Numbered from the stretch's first letter, positions 23,008 to 32,608 are shown. The stretch is DNA of 64,000 bases from Scatolibacter rhodanostii (GCF_900197595.1 NZ_FZLO01000002.1:1-64000); one strand, 5' to 3'. The notes: a model not told the origin generated them from the sequence alone. Numbers and translations are program-made.

Positions 23008-24041
23008 GATACACTCTCTCCTTTTTTATTCATACGCACCAAAAGGAACAGCATATACGGTGCCCCTAAAATACCTGTAATAACACCAACAGGATATCTT
23101 GTTCCCAAAGCGAATTGTCCGATTAAATCAGAAGCCAACACAAGAAGAGCACCTACTAGCCCTGCCGGTAACGTGTTCACTCTCCCTTTTCCAATCAACC
23201 GAGAGGCTATCGGACCCGATAAAAAAGCAACAGACGCTATTGGACCGGAAACTGAAGTCGCAAAAGCAATTAAGAATACAGACGCAAATATTAAACCAAT
23301 ATAAGCCACTTGCACTTTCACGCCCAGTGTAATCGCAGAATCATCGCCAAGCTGCAAAATTTGCAAATATCGCCCGAGCATGACAATGGCTATTGTCATC
23401 GTGACCACTGTTACCAAAAGACCGGGTACACGATCTAATTTCACTCCATTTAAGCTTCCGTTCATCCAACGCAAGGCTGTTGGAACATCGTACTCTGAAC
23501 CTTTTAATAAGACAAAAGAAGTCACGGCATTTAGCATAGCTTGCGCACCAATACCGATAAGAATTAATCTGCCTTTCGAAAACCCTTTTCCAAAAGAGAG
23601 AAAATAAATCACACCGGCAACCAAAAGACCCGCAAGCAAAGAAATAACCGATACAGCTGTGCCGCTCATATGTAAAATCAGTATGCAAAATACTGCCGCT
23701 GCACTAGAGCCGGAGGTAACACCAATAATATCAGGACTTGCCAAATCATTTCGCAGCAAGGTTTGAAATGTGTTGCCAGCTACCCCAAACGCCAAACCGG
23801 ATAATAATCCAACCAACAGTCTTGGCAGCCTAAGTGTTTTAATGGTAAACGTAGCTCCTTTGATTTCTTCCCCTTTTAAGACACGGAAGACGGTATCAAG
23901 TGAATAAACCGTGTTGCCGAATGTCATCATCACAACTGCACAAAGAGCAATCAGAATAATCAAAACAGTTGTTATAACAGCGACTCGACGACGTCTTTTT
24001 TGATAGCCTTCCCAAATGAAGGCATTTTTATTTGACATCAT
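23004..24041 (-). CDS. iron-siderophore ABC transporter, FecCD-type permease
   Basis: A 345-residue polytopic membrane protein of the FecCD family with about ten helices. Family segments are LRLPRLLVGLLSGLAFGVAG, LRNDLASPDIIGVTSGSSAA, LLKGSEYDVPTALRWMNGSL and VSGPIASVAFLSGPIASRLI. It forms the membrane channel with the permease encoded upstream. It overlaps both neighbours by four bases, which implies coupled translation and balanced subunits. The siderophore type is unknown. Confidence 0.95.
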   Translation of the reverse strand: MMSNKNAFIWEGYQKRRRRVAVITTVLIILIALCAVVMMTFGNTVYSLDTVFRVLKGEEIKGATFTIKTLRLPRLLVGLLSGLAFGVAGNTFQTLLRNDLASPDIIGVTSGSSAAAVFCILILHMSGTAVSVISLLAGLLVAGVIYFLSFGKGFSKGRLILIGIGAQAMLNAVTSFVLLKGSEYDVPTALRWMNGSLNGVKLDRVPGLLVTVVTMTIAIVMLGRYLQILQLGDDSAITLGVKVQVAYIGLIFASVFLIAFATSVSGPIASVAFLSGPIASRLIGKGRVNTLPAGLVGALLVLASDLIGQFALGTRYPVGVITGILGAPYMLFLLVRMNKKGESVS

Positions 24042-25036
24042 AAAGACTTCACCTTTGCCTTTCTCGCCACCATAATAAATACGGGTGCGCCCAGAAAAGC
24101 AGTCACAATGCCTACTTCCAGTTCTCCCGGACTTCCTGCCAGTCGTCCCATGACATCAGATATCACTAGCAAGCAAGCTCCGCCAAACGCTGACATAGGC
24201 ATGATATACTTCAAATCAGGGCCAAACAAAGAGCGCATGAAGTGAGGAATCATGAGTCCCACAAAACCAATGGGTCCTGCCAAAGCGGTGGTTGCTCCAC
24301 AAAGCAAAACACCTGCCAAAGCACCTAACCCTCTCGTCAATTTTGTGTTGACCCCTAAAGAGGTTGCCATTTCATCTCCCAAAGCCAAGCTGTTTAGTGA
24401 CGGAACTAGACATATGGCAATGACAAAGCCAAATAGTAAGTACGGCACAATGATTTTGATGTCATCCCAACCGGCCCCGCCAATACTGCCAACTTGCCAG
24501 AACCTAAAATCATCCATTACATTGGATTTGGGTAGCATGACGGTGCTTACTAAAGAACCAAATGCCATACTGACAGCGGCACCCGAAAGCGCAAGCTTCA
24601 AAGGGGTTGCACCCTCGCCGCCAATTGAGGCAACCGCATAGACAAATGCGGATGTGAGCGAACCGCCCACCAGTGCAAACCAAATATACTGCTGCGGCAG
24701 ATTGATGTTGAAAAAAGCAATGCCGCAAACAACAAAGAGCGAAGCCCCAGTATTCACTCCCAGAATACTAGGGTCCGCAATTGGATTTCTTGTGATAGAC
24801 TGCATGAGGGCGCCTGATACGCCAAGCGCCGCCCCTGCCAGTATACCGAAAATTGTTCGGGGAATTCTAGTTCGCACTACATCCACATTAAAAGAGTCTC
24901 CGCCTTTTCCTGTGAGAATATCAATAATCTCAGCAAACGGAATAGAACGAGATCCCCATGCCAGTGAAAGTAAAACGCAAAACAGAATTGCCGCTAAAAT
25001 CGCGATAAATAGAACCAGTTTTTTTCTTATCTTCAT
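24038..25036 (-). CDS. iron-siderophore ABC transporter, FecCD-type permease
   Basis: A 332-residue FecCD-family permease, partner of the one encoded downstream. The family pattern is clear: RTRIPRTIFGILAGAALGVS, QSITRNPIADPSILGVNTGA, FRFWQVGSIGGAGWDDIKII and GPIGFVGLMIPHFMRSLFGP. About ten hydrophobic helices are visible. Its start overlaps the stop of the binding-protein gene by four bases. The paired but different permeases indicate a heterodimeric channel. Confidence 0.95.
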   Translation of the reverse strand: MKIRKKLVLFIAILAAILFCVLLSLAWGSRSIPFAEIIDILTGKGGDSFNVDVVRTRIPRTIFGILAGAALGVSGALMQSITRNPIADPSILGVNTGASLFVVCGIAFFNINLPQQYIWFALVGGSLTSAFVYAVASIGGEGATPLKLALSGAAVSMAFGSLVSTVMLPKSNVMDDFRFWQVGSIGGAGWDDIKIIVPYLLFGFVIAICLVPSLNSLALGDEMATSLGVNTKLTRGLGALAGVLLCGATTALAGPIGFVGLMIPHFMRSLFGPDLKYIMPMSAFGGACLLVISDVMGRLAGSPGELEVGIVTAFLGAPVFIMVARKAKVKSL

Positions 25037-26130
25037 TTTACATTTTCAGCTGCTTTATTCAGCACTTCAAGATATTCATCTAGGGTTGCTTGAATGGAAA
25101 GCACCGATGAAGTGGTAGAAGCAGACAAGTCTGATGTTTCATCAAGCATAACCATCGCGCCATTGGCTACTGCCGGAATCTGACCGACCAAAGGATCAGC
25201 TTGCATGGCTTTCAGTACATCATCATTGCCATAGCAAACAATAATATCAATATCTTTTAGTGAATCAATATTTTCTGAGCTCATGGTCAAACTAAAAGCT
25301 GTTTCGTCATCTGCCAAATCCAAAACACTCTGCGGGAAAGTAAGTCCTAGATCCATGAGGAAAGAAGCTCTTGGGTCAGTGGGAAGATAGATGTAGAATG
25401 TGCCAAAGTTAGATGCATCAAAATAGAAGAATGCGGCTGTTTTGCCTTTCAGGCTCTCATAGGCAGCCGTTTTGGTTTTAATCATTTCTTCGGTTTCAGC
25501 AACCAATTTTTTAGCTTCTTCTTCTTTGCCCATTCCTTTTGCATTCAAAAGAGTTTGATCTCTCCAATAAGTTTGCCACGGATATTCAGGATAAGCCACA
25601 ACCGGAGCAATTTCACTTAGAAGATCGTACTCTTCTTGTGTAATGCCGGAATAAGCAGCCAAAATAATATCAGGATTGGTGTCGCTGATTGCTTCATAGT
25701 CTAGGCCGTCTACATCATCAAACACAACAGGATTTTCAACACCTAGTTCCTTATAAGCAGCAGCCGTCCAAGAAAGAAGGCCGTTTTCGTCTACAGGGCC
25801 AAAATTAGCTTTTGAAATACCAACAGGAACAACGCCCAATGCCAACGGTACATCATGATTACCCCAGCCGATTGTTGCAATACGCTCTGGCTGCTTCTCA
25901 ATGACAATTTCACCTAATGCGTGTTTAATTGTCATTGGATAGGTAGCGGTTGAATCGGTACTCTCTGCAGCTGAACTGTCTGTGCCTTCAGAAACAGCAG
26001 AAGTCTCTGAAGTTTTGCTTTCAGAAACAACCGAACTTTCCTCTGCGGGTTTCTCCGTAGAACATGCTGATAAAACGCCTACTGACATGACTAAAGCCAT
26101 GATCGCAGCACTAATTTTTTTAACCTTCAT
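25033..26130 (-). CDS. iron-siderophore ABC transporter, substrate-binding lipoprotein
   Basis: A 365-residue lipoprotein. The signal peptide KKISAAIMALVMSVGVLSAC ends with a lipobox (LSAC) whose Cys would be lipidated. A Ser/Thr/Glu-rich linker follows (about residues 27-60), then the TroA/FecB-type binding domain with EKQPERIATIGWGNHDVPLA and ALGVVPVGI. Such proteins capture ferric siderophores outside the membrane and hand them to the permeases. First gene of the operon, behind a consensus promoter. Confidence 0.95.
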   Translation of the reverse strand: MKVKKISAAIMALVMSVGVLSACSTEKPAEESSVVSESKTSETSAVSEGTDSSAAESTDSTATYPMTIKHALGEIVIEKQPERIATIGWGNHDVPLALGVVPVGISKANFGPVDENGLLSWTAAAYKELGVENPVVFDDVDGLDYEAISDTNPDIILAAYSGITQEEYDLLSEIAPVVAYPEYPWQTYWRDQTLLNAKGMGKEEEAKKLVAETEEMIKTKTAAYESLKGKTAAFFYFDASNFGTFYIYLPTDPRASFLMDLGLTFPQSVLDLADDETAFSLTMSSENIDSLKDIDIIVCYGNDDVLKAMQADPLVGQIPAVANGAMVMLDETSDLSASTTSSVLSIQATLDEYLEVLNKAAENVK

Positions 26131-26176
26131 TTTATGACCTTCCTTCTTTCAAAAGTTTGCGTTTAATGAACTTGAA

Positions 26177-26230
26177 GTTAGACACTTCTAACCCAGAGCT
26201 TATTATATAGGCAGGCATAAAATTTGTCAA
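26177..26230 (-). promoter_or_regulatory. consensus promoter and candidate iron-repressor operator of the siderophore operon
   Basis: On the minus strand TTGACA (26230-26225) and TATAAT (26207-26202) are separated by exactly 17 bases, a perfect consensus promoter. Just downstream, near +10, lies the inverted repeat GTTAGA-AGTG-TCTAAC (26192-26177), which resembles half of a DtxR/IdeR-type site. Further upstream, ACTTAAAT/ATTTAAGT (26230-26265) is another inverted repeat. A consensus promoter would need tight repression, so iron-dependent control is likely. Confidence 0.7.
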
Positions 26231-26286
26231 CTTAAATAACTAAAATAATTAAAATAAATTTAAGTGTCACTTTAAAAAACAAGTTG

Positions 26287-27303
26287 TCAATAATTAAAAC
26301 TATCATTTAGCAGCAGTTCACAAGAATAATGATAGTGCATAGCCTTACTCTCCTCACCGTCTGCTAAATGCAGTGCCATATCAAAGGCCTTTATGGTAAT
26401 TTCATTCAGAGGACGAGCAATCATAGATAATGAGGGAATGTAGTTACGGATATGGTCAGCATCTCCGGAAGAACCAAAACACAACAGTTCTGTATGATAA
26501 GGAATAAAAAAATTGTGGCGGGCTAGAACAGGAATAACACCAAAGGTTAAAGGCATATTCATGCAGATAATCATTTCGGGGCGCTTTTCTTGATTTAATA
26601 TTGTTCTTGCTGCAATCGCTCCACCTATCATAGAATCTTCTGTGCGGATAAAATTTTCTTCTGTCAGTGTAATTCCGCTTTCTTCACAATTTTGCTGCAG
26701 TCTGTTGAAAAACTCGTCGCCTTGCTCTAAATTATGCTGACTTGTTAAAATTCGGATATCACGATACCCCTTAGCGACAATCATTTTCACTGCTTGTGAA
26801 ATCGCTTCATCAGCCAAACAGGTTATCCCCGAATAAGCCTCGCTAATACGGTCATAAAGTACAATAGGTACATCTAGTGAAAGAGATTCCAGCTCTTTCA
26901 AATCACTTTCGCTCTGCACACTGACTACTGCTGAATCAAAAAAATCAAGCTGTTTATGAGATAACTTAGCTGCCAGTGCGCCGGGTTCATAAGGGCACAA
27001 AGTGACATTATAGTCTCGTCCTGTTTGACTAATGTGCTGGCTTATCGCTGCATAAATCGCACTCATATCAAACCGCAACGAATTAAGCGGTAGATAAAAA
27101 GCAATATTACGTTGCCTTTTCTGCACTGTCTCCATGTTCTTAAGCGATGAGTTTATCTTATATCCCAGTTGTTTGGCCGCTTGATATACTTTTTTAGCGG
27201 TACTTTCTGCCACCTTATGTTCTTTTGCTGTTCCGTTCAGCACAAAACTAACTGTAGAAATCGACACTCCCGAAAGCTTTGCTACATCTTTCATCACAGC
27301 CAT
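26287..27303 (-). CDS. LacI-family transcriptional regulator
   Basis: A 338-residue regulator. The N-terminal DNA-binding domain is canonical (MKDVAKLSGVSISTVSFVLN, then VAESTAKKVYQAAKQLGYKI). A periplasmic-binding-protein-like sugar domain follows (LDVPIVLYDRISEAYSGITC, CMNMPLTFGVIPVLARHNFF). It lies downstream of the second GH3 gene on the same strand, behind that gene's terminator, and probably controls it in response to an oligosaccharide. Confidence 0.92.
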   Translation of the reverse strand: MAVMKDVAKLSGVSISTVSFVLNGTAKEHKVAESTAKKVYQAAKQLGYKINSSLKNMETVQKRQRNIAFYLPLNSLRFDMSAIYAAISQHISQTGRDYNVTLCPYEPGALAAKLSHKQLDFFDSAVVSVQSESDLKELESLSLDVPIVLYDRISEAYSGITCLADEAISQAVKMIVAKGYRDIRILTSQHNLEQGDEFFNRLQQNCEESGITLTEENFIRTEDSMIGGAIAARTILNQEKRPEMIICMNMPLTFGVIPVLARHNFFIPYHTELLCFGSSGDADHIRNYIPSLSMIARPLNEITIKAFDMALHLADGEESKAMHYHYSCELLLNDSFNY

Positions 27304-27512
27304 ATTCTTGCATTCCCCTTGTCAAAAATCTTTATTTCATAAAACCTAAATCAATACACAATTTTTTAGAGCGTACCACTTATTTTTGGTGCACGCCCTT
27401 GTCCGCAATAGACAACCTCTATTTTAAATACATTTACGTTACAATATAGTTCTTTTTTTGCTTGAAATAATTCTTATTATGATTAATTAAAGTTATTTTA
27501 ATTAGCGCAAAG

Positions 27513-27549
27513 AAAGGACAGCATAAGCAAACTTACACTGTCCCCTTTT
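27513..27549. terminator. terminator of the second GH3 gene
   Basis: AAAGGACAG pairs with CTGTCC plus CTTTT around a 16-base loop, just after the GH3 stop codon. The rest of the 27304-27577 gap holds a further inverted repeat, TAATTAAA/TTTAATTA near 27483-27505, and a leader hairpin with GCGTACC/GGT..ACGC near 27371-27394. I see no gene in it. Confidence 0.65.
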
Positions 27550-27577
27550 TATTGACATCATTTTCTGTTTATGAATT

Positions 27578-29815
27578 TTATTTTTTGCTCATAAGTTTAA
27601 CTGAGCCTGTGAAATATTGTTTACCGCCTTCTTCTAGGCAAATTTCAACTTCTCCCTGTCCATAGGCAAACTTCATGTCTGCTCCATATCTTGAGAGTGC
27701 TTCTTTCTCTAAGACAATGGACACTTTTTTGCTCTCGTGAGCGGATAAAGACACTCTCTTAAAGGCTTTTAGCTCTTTCACGCGTCCCACAATTTCACCT
27801 GTTTTCCACTGAATGAAAAGCATAGGTACGGCATCGGCAGCAATATCGCCAGTGTTCTCAATTTCAAATTCAGCGATTACTGATTCTTCTTGCTGAATGA
27901 ATGCTACATGAGAGATAGAAAAATTTGTATAGGAAAGTCCATAGCCAAAAGCATACACCGGCTCATGCGGCAGATTATAGTAGTTCATCGCAGCATAGCT
28001 TGCTTTTGCATTATAATAGCAAGGCAGCTGTTCTGCGCTATACGGCAAACTGACTGGCAGTCTTCCGCTGGGAGAAATTCTTCCGCTAATAATATCAGCA
28101 ATCGCTTTGCCGCCACAAGGGCCTGGATAGAACGCATACAGCAATGCTGCTGAGTTCTCTTTTAATTCAGATACATTATAAGCTCTGCCGCCTTGCACCA
28201 CAGTAATTACTGTTTTCCCGGTGGCTATGATAGCTTCTGCCAATTTCATTTGATTGCCGGGCAGATTTAAGCTGGCACTATCAATGCCCTCGCCACAATC
28301 CATCTGCACTTTACTTTCTGCCAAAATGGCACCGTTGATATCAAATTCAGCTCCTGAAAAACGGCTCGAAGAACCGCCCAATGTCAAGATAACAACATCA
28401 CTTTTTTCTGCCAGTGTGACGGCTTCGTCCAGTTCTGCCTGACTGCCAGCTAAAATAGAAGTACCTTTTGCATAGGAAACCTGCTCGGCACCAAACACTT
28501 CTTCTAACCCCTCTAAAATAGTCTGACCACTTTCAACAGGAGGAGTGTAGTCACCCAATTGATGATAAATGTCATTGGCCACCGGACCAATCACAGCAAT
28601 TTTGTGGTTTTGAGTCTGAAGGGGCAAAGCACCGTTATTTTTGAGCAAAACAATGCTTTCTTCTGCCAATTTTTGGCTTTGTGTGTATTTTTCATGCGTG
28701 AATTCAGGAAGCTCAGTTTCTTCTAAATATGGTTTTTCAAATAGGCCTCGTTTGAACTTGAGTGTCAGCACACGTCTGACCGCCTCATTTAATCTTTCCT
28801 CGTCCACAAAACCTTTTTGAACAGCCTCTTCCAGTTTTGTGAAAGCTTGATCCCATAAGCTGACATCAACACCACTTTTCAGCGCCAATGCCCCCGAAGC
28901 CGCATTATCACCGGTGATGGTATCCAAACGGTCAATGGCTGTGCCGTCTGCCATGACGATTCCTTCAAAGCCCAACTCATCTCGAAGATATTCTTTCAGC
29001 AGCCACGGATTGGCATGACAAAACACACCGTCAATCTCATTATAGGCAGCCATAACACCGACTGCTCCGTTTTGAATAGAAGATTTAACCGCCGGCAAAT
29101 GAATTTCATACAGTTCACGCTTGCCGATGGAAGCAGCACTGGCATTTACACCGCCGGTTGTCTGTCCTTGCGCACACAAGTGTTTCACAACAGCATCTAC
29201 ACCTTTTTCTTGACAGCCTCTGACCGCAGCGCCTGCCATTGAAGCACAAAGATAGGGATCCTCGCCAAAGCATTCTTCGCTTCTGCCCCAACGAGGGTCA
29301 CGCAGAACGTCCAGTACCGATATAAGGGCAAAATCCACTCCCTGTGATTTGATTTGCTCGGCTACCACGCCAAAAGCATCTTGCACCAATTCAGGGTCAA
29401 AGGTCGCCCCCATAGAAAGTGACACCGGCAGCAAATAGCCTCCCACTGCCTGATGACCATGCGGACATTCAGTGCTCATCAAAGCCGGAATGCCAAATCG
29501 AGATTTCTCGATGACAGCACGCTGTACCTGATTATAGATTTTGGCCGATAATCTGGGTGGAATTCCTGTTTTTTCATCTTTTTGCGACCACGGGTCTGCA
29601 CGGTATAGGCCATATAAAACGCCAATACCGCCCCAATATTCGTTTTCTTTACAAAAATCTTCTGCTAGATGAAAGTCATCGTTCTCTCGTTCATAAGCAG
29701 AAAATCCATATAAATGCTGATTGACCTGTCCCACTTTTTCACGCAAATTCAACTTCTGCAGCAAATCTTCTGCTCGTTCTTCCGGTGACAAAGCTGTATT
29801 CAAATATTTTTCCAT
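27578..29815 (-). CDS. GH3-family beta-glycosidase (second)
   Basis: A 745-residue GH3 enzyme without a signal peptide. The N-terminal domain has GIPALMSTECPHGHQAVGG, LDVLRDPRWGRSEECFGEDP, VVKHLCAQGQTTGGVNASAA and the nucleophile region EGIVMADGTAIDRL. The second domain begins at LLKNNGALPLQTQ, and a C-terminal Fn3-like segment starts near IAEFEIENTGDIAADAVPML. The sequence differs clearly from the GH3 enzyme encoded at 6457, so they are not recent duplicates. The DPRWGRSEECFGEDP motif is typical of the branch containing xylosidases and glucosidases; activity is not certain. Confidence 0.9.
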   Translation of the reverse strand: MEKYLNTALSPEERAEDLLQKLNLREKVGQVNQHLYGFSAYERENDDFHLAEDFCKENEYWGGIGVLYGLYRADPWSQKDEKTGIPPRLSAKIYNQVQRAVIEKSRFGIPALMSTECPHGHQAVGGYLLPVSLSMGATFDPELVQDAFGVVAEQIKSQGVDFALISVLDVLRDPRWGRSEECFGEDPYLCASMAGAAVRGCQEKGVDAVVKHLCAQGQTTGGVNASAASIGKRELYEIHLPAVKSSIQNGAVGVMAAYNEIDGVFCHANPWLLKEYLRDELGFEGIVMADGTAIDRLDTITGDNAASGALALKSGVDVSLWDQAFTKLEEAVQKGFVDEERLNEAVRRVLTLKFKRGLFEKPYLEETELPEFTHEKYTQSQKLAEESIVLLKNNGALPLQTQNHKIAVIGPVANDIYHQLGDYTPPVESGQTILEGLEEVFGAEQVSYAKGTSILAGSQAELDEAVTLAEKSDVVILTLGGSSSRFSGAEFDINGAILAESKVQMDCGEGIDSASLNLPGNQMKLAEAIIATGKTVITVVQGGRAYNVSELKENSAALLYAFYPGPCGGKAIADIISGRISPSGRLPVSLPYSAEQLPCYYNAKASYAAMNYYNLPHEPVYAFGYGLSYTNFSISHVAFIQQEESVIAEFEIENTGDIAADAVPMLFIQWKTGEIVGRVKELKAFKRVSLSAHESKKVSIVLEKEALSRYGADMKFAYGQGEVEICLEEGGKQYFTGSVKLMSKK

Positions 29816-29870
29816 TTTTAATCTCCAGTTATCTTTTTACCTACTAACTCATTACAAGTTGACTATGACT

Positions 29871-29903
29871 GCTATTTTACGATAGAAATAGCACCTACGT
29901 CAA
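29871..29903 (-). promoter_or_regulatory. GH3 promoter overlapped by an inverted repeat
   Basis: On the minus strand TTGACG (29903-29898) and TAAAAT (29879-29874) are 18 bases apart. GCTATTT-8 bases-AAATAGC (29871-29892) is a perfect inverted repeat covering the -10 element. This is a good operator candidate for the LacI-type regulator encoded downstream. Confidence 0.55.
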
Positions 29904-29960
29904 TCCATTTTTCTTTTTATTCTTTTATCTATCATAATTGACAATTATCAAAACAAATAA

Positions 29961-29993
29961 CGGGTTTTATAACCAAAAAAGTCATAAAACCCG
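29961..29993 (-). terminator. terminator of the GltD-like gene
   Basis: CGGGTTTTAT and ATAAAACCCG form a perfect 10-bp stem around a 13-base loop that carries a T run, 42 bases after the stop codon. Confidence 0.7.
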
Positions 29994-30034
29994 CCTTATC
30001 GTTCAAGAAAATCTTGCCTATTATTAGCTATGTT

Positions 30035-31282
30035 TTATCCAATAGAGGTACTTTGAATATAATGGTCAATGGCATCGGCAACACGTCGAGAAACCTTTAC
30101 CGCTTCAACAACCGTTTTCGCCCCTGTTACAACATCACCTGAAGCAAAAATACCATCACGACTGGTTCTTCCCTCTTCATCAACTGCGACTAGACCCCTC
30201 TGCGTAACATCAATACCTTCGGTAGAAGAAACCACCACGGCTCTGGGGCCTTGTCCAATGGCAATGATAACAGAATCTACAGGGAAAAATTCAGCTGACT
30301 CTTTATCGATGACCACTTTCTTTCCCTCTTCCGTTTCTTCAAAGTGCGTATCTGCCAGTAAAATGCCCTCTTCCTGAATCTCTGTTACTGCCTTAAAGTT
30401 CATGATTCTTGCACCGTCAATTTTAGCATATTCTACTTCGACACTTCTTGCCGTAATACCTGTCTCGTCCATATTATTAAGAATGTAAGCATGAGAACAA
30501 CCATTTCGAATGGCCGTTCTTGCCACATCCATAGCTACGTTTCCGGCACCAATGACAGCAACACTTTTGCCTAGATGATAGACAGATGGGTTCCGCAAAT
30601 AATCAATGGCAAAATGAACATGGCCAAGGCTCTCTCCCTTAATTCCCAGTTTATTGGGGTGCCAGACACCCGTTCCCATAAAGATTGCCTTAAAGCCATC
30701 ACGAAAAAGATCATCCACTGTCAAGTTATTGCCTATGTTCGTGTTTGGACGAATTTTTACACCAAGATGAATCAAACGCTCGGCCATCCTATCTAAAATT
30801 GATTTAGGCAAACGAAATTCAGGAATACCATAGCGCATAACACCGCCTATTTTGTCGTGACCTTCAAAAATGGTTACTTGATAGCCCCGGCGCAGCAGGA
30901 TAAAGGCAATCGTGATACCCGCAGGGCCAGAACCGATAATGGCAACCTTTTCTCCTTTTGGGGCTGTAGGCAACACTTTTTTATCTTCTAAATTCAAATA
31001 ATAGTCCGAGACATATTTTTCAATTTCACTGAAATGAACCGGTGACCCTTTACGACCTAAGATACAATGTCCCTCACATTGATTTTCTTGCGGACAAACA
31101 TGGCTGCACACCAGTGACAACGGGTTATTCTCAAACAAAATCTCTCCCGCTTGTGTTAATTCACTGTTTAAAAAAAGCGAAATAACATCAGGAATTCTTG
31201 TGTTAACAGGGCAACCTTTTACACACATTGGATTCTTACATTGTAAACACCGCTTTGCTTCTTCCATTACAAATTTACTCAT
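30035..31282 (-). CDS. GltD/GltA-like NAD(P)-dependent oxidoreductase
   Basis: A protein of 415 residues from ATG 31282, six bases after GAGGG; an upstream extension lacks support. The N-terminal part has clustered cysteines for two [4Fe-4S] centres (RCLQCKNPMCVKGCP and CSHVCPQENQCEGHC). FAD-binding GSGPAGITIAFILLRRGYQV and NAD(P)-binding VIGAGNVAMDVARTA dinucleotide folds follow. It is the glutamate synthase small-subunit type, known in clostridia also as a homotetrameric NADPH-dependent form or as NfnB/SudA-like electron-transfer subunits. No partner subunit is adjacent, so the electron acceptor is unclear. Confidence 0.88.
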   Translation of the reverse strand: MSKFVMEEAKRCLQCKNPMCVKGCPVNTRIPDVISLFLNSELTQAGEILFENNPLSLVCSHVCPQENQCEGHCILGRKGSPVHFSEIEKYVSDYYLNLEDKKVLPTAPKGEKVAIIGSGPAGITIAFILLRRGYQVTIFEGHDKIGGVMRYGIPEFRLPKSILDRMAERLIHLGVKIRPNTNIGNNLTVDDLFRDGFKAIFMGTGVWHPNKLGIKGESLGHVHFAIDYLRNPSVYHLGKSVAVIGAGNVAMDVARTAIRNGCSHAYILNNMDETGITARSVEVEYAKIDGARIMNFKAVTEIQEEGILLADTHFEETEEGKKVVIDKESAEFFPVDSVIIAIGQGPRAVVVSSTEGIDVTQRGLVAVDEEGRTSRDGIFASGDVVTGAKTVVEAVKVSRRVADAIDHYIQSTSIG

Positions 31283-31660
31283 ATTTTCCCTCACCTGTTC
31301 ATTTGATTCTCTTATTTCTAAGTATTCTCTACTGAAATTGAATTTCTTACCCAATAAATAAATTTTTAACAATTTATTCTTTATATTTTTGTTTATTATA
31401 CCATATAATTTGTTGGTTTATCTAGAGTAAAATGAATTTTTTAGAATAGAATTTTGGTCGATTGTATCCTGCGCTTGTATGTCCTTATTTTATTTAGTAT
31501 TTGCTTTTTAAAACGTAGTTCTTCGTTTTGAATGATCGCTATCTAAGTAGATTTAAGTCGATTTTAAAAATTTGTTATAGTTTTAATTTGTCAAATTTTG
31601 GAATATCAGGTATACTACTCGCTGATATTAAAAACCTTAAGTATATCAGGAGGAAAACAA
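31283..31660 (+). other. gene-free stretch with the SDR promoter
   Basis: No gene is visible. On the plus strand TTGTCA (31588-31593) and TATACT (31611-31616) with a 17-base spacer form a promoter for the SDR gene. AGGAGG then precedes its ATG. The left half is AT-rich and probably holds the divergent promoter of the GltD-like gene. Confidence 0.55.
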
Positions 31661-32399
31661 ATGGGCAGATTGGACGGAAAAGTAGCCATTATCACAGGGG
31701 CAACTTCAGGAATGGGAAGAGATACCGCATATGTTTTTGCTGAAGAAGGGGCTAAAGTAATTATTACTGGTCGAGATGAAGAAAGAGCAAAAGAAGCCGT
31801 AGATTCGTCAAAAAGGTGGCGAAGCTTCTTATGTAATTGCTGACCTTGCTGACAGATCCCGCTTAGACAAAATCGTGGATGAAACAATCCAAAATTATGG
31901 AACGGTTGAAATATTGTTCAACAATGCAGGTTTACTCAGCATCCAAAGCACAATGGATATTACAATTGAAGAATGGGATAAAATGATGCAGGTCAACATC
32001 ACTGCAGCTATGATTTTATCTCAAAAAGTCGCTCCTATTATGAAAGCAAAAGGTCAAGGCTATATCATTAATACCGGTTCTGTTGCAGGCACAGCATCCA
32101 AATGGGGTGCCGTCGCTTACTGTACTTCAAAACATGGACTCAATGGACTGACAAAAGCACTTGCTCGCGAATTAGGCCCGGAAATCCGAGTGAACGCTAT
32201 TCTGCCTGGTGCTATTATTACAGCTATGTTAGACAGCGTTGGCGGCGAAGCAGCTGTAGAAGGCATGAAACAAATGTCTCCACTTAAAAGAGCTGGCCAA
32301 GGCAGAGAAATCGGTACCGCTGCTTTATTCCTGGCTACCGAAGATTCTTCTTTCATCACCGGACAACTATTACGTGTTGACGGCGGCATAGATTGCTAA
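31661..32399 (+). pseudogene. short-chain dehydrogenase/reductase interrupted by a frameshift
   Basis: The gene encodes an SDR of FabG type: MGRLDGKVAIITGATSGMGR with the cofactor motif TGATSGMG, NNAG in LFNNAGLLSIQS, active-site Ser in NTGSVAG, and YCTSKHG as YxxxK. A single-base frameshift lies at or next to an A5 run (31810-31814). Frame one ends at 31843, and the second frame resumes with GGEASYVIADLADRS. Removing one A restores an unbroken protein of about 246 residues. It is either a recent inactivation, slippage-controlled expression, or a sequencing error. The promoter, ribosome binding site and terminator are intact. The substrate is unknown. Confidence 0.8.
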
Positions 32400-32422
32400 T
32401 TGTTTTTTCCTGCTAAAAATGG

Positions 32423-32473
32423 TATATAGAAAAGCAACCCCAGAATTTAGATTTTGGGGTTGCTTTTCTATAT
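32423..32473. terminator. strong terminator after the SDR gene
   Basis: TATATAGAAAAGCAACCCCA pairs perfectly with TGGGGTTGCTTTTCTATATA around an 11-base loop. The stem is symmetric enough to work in both directions. Confidence 0.85.
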
Positions 32474-32566
32474 AAGTGTCTTACATGTTGCCTGTCTCTT
32501 GTTAGCAAAAAAGAAATAATTCCTGTATGCCATAAAATCATATAAAAATCGTGGATAAACAAAAAG

Positions 32567-32607
32567 AAAGCCACACAACCCGCATAAACACTGGGTTGTG
32601 TGGCTTT
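32567..32607. terminator. terminator of tRNA-Ser
   Basis: AAAGCCACACAACCC and GGGTTGTGTGGCTTT pair perfectly around an 11-base loop, with the arm ending two bases from the encoded CCA of the tRNA. On the minus strand it is followed by CTTTTTG. Confidence 0.85.
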
Positions 32608-32608
32608 T

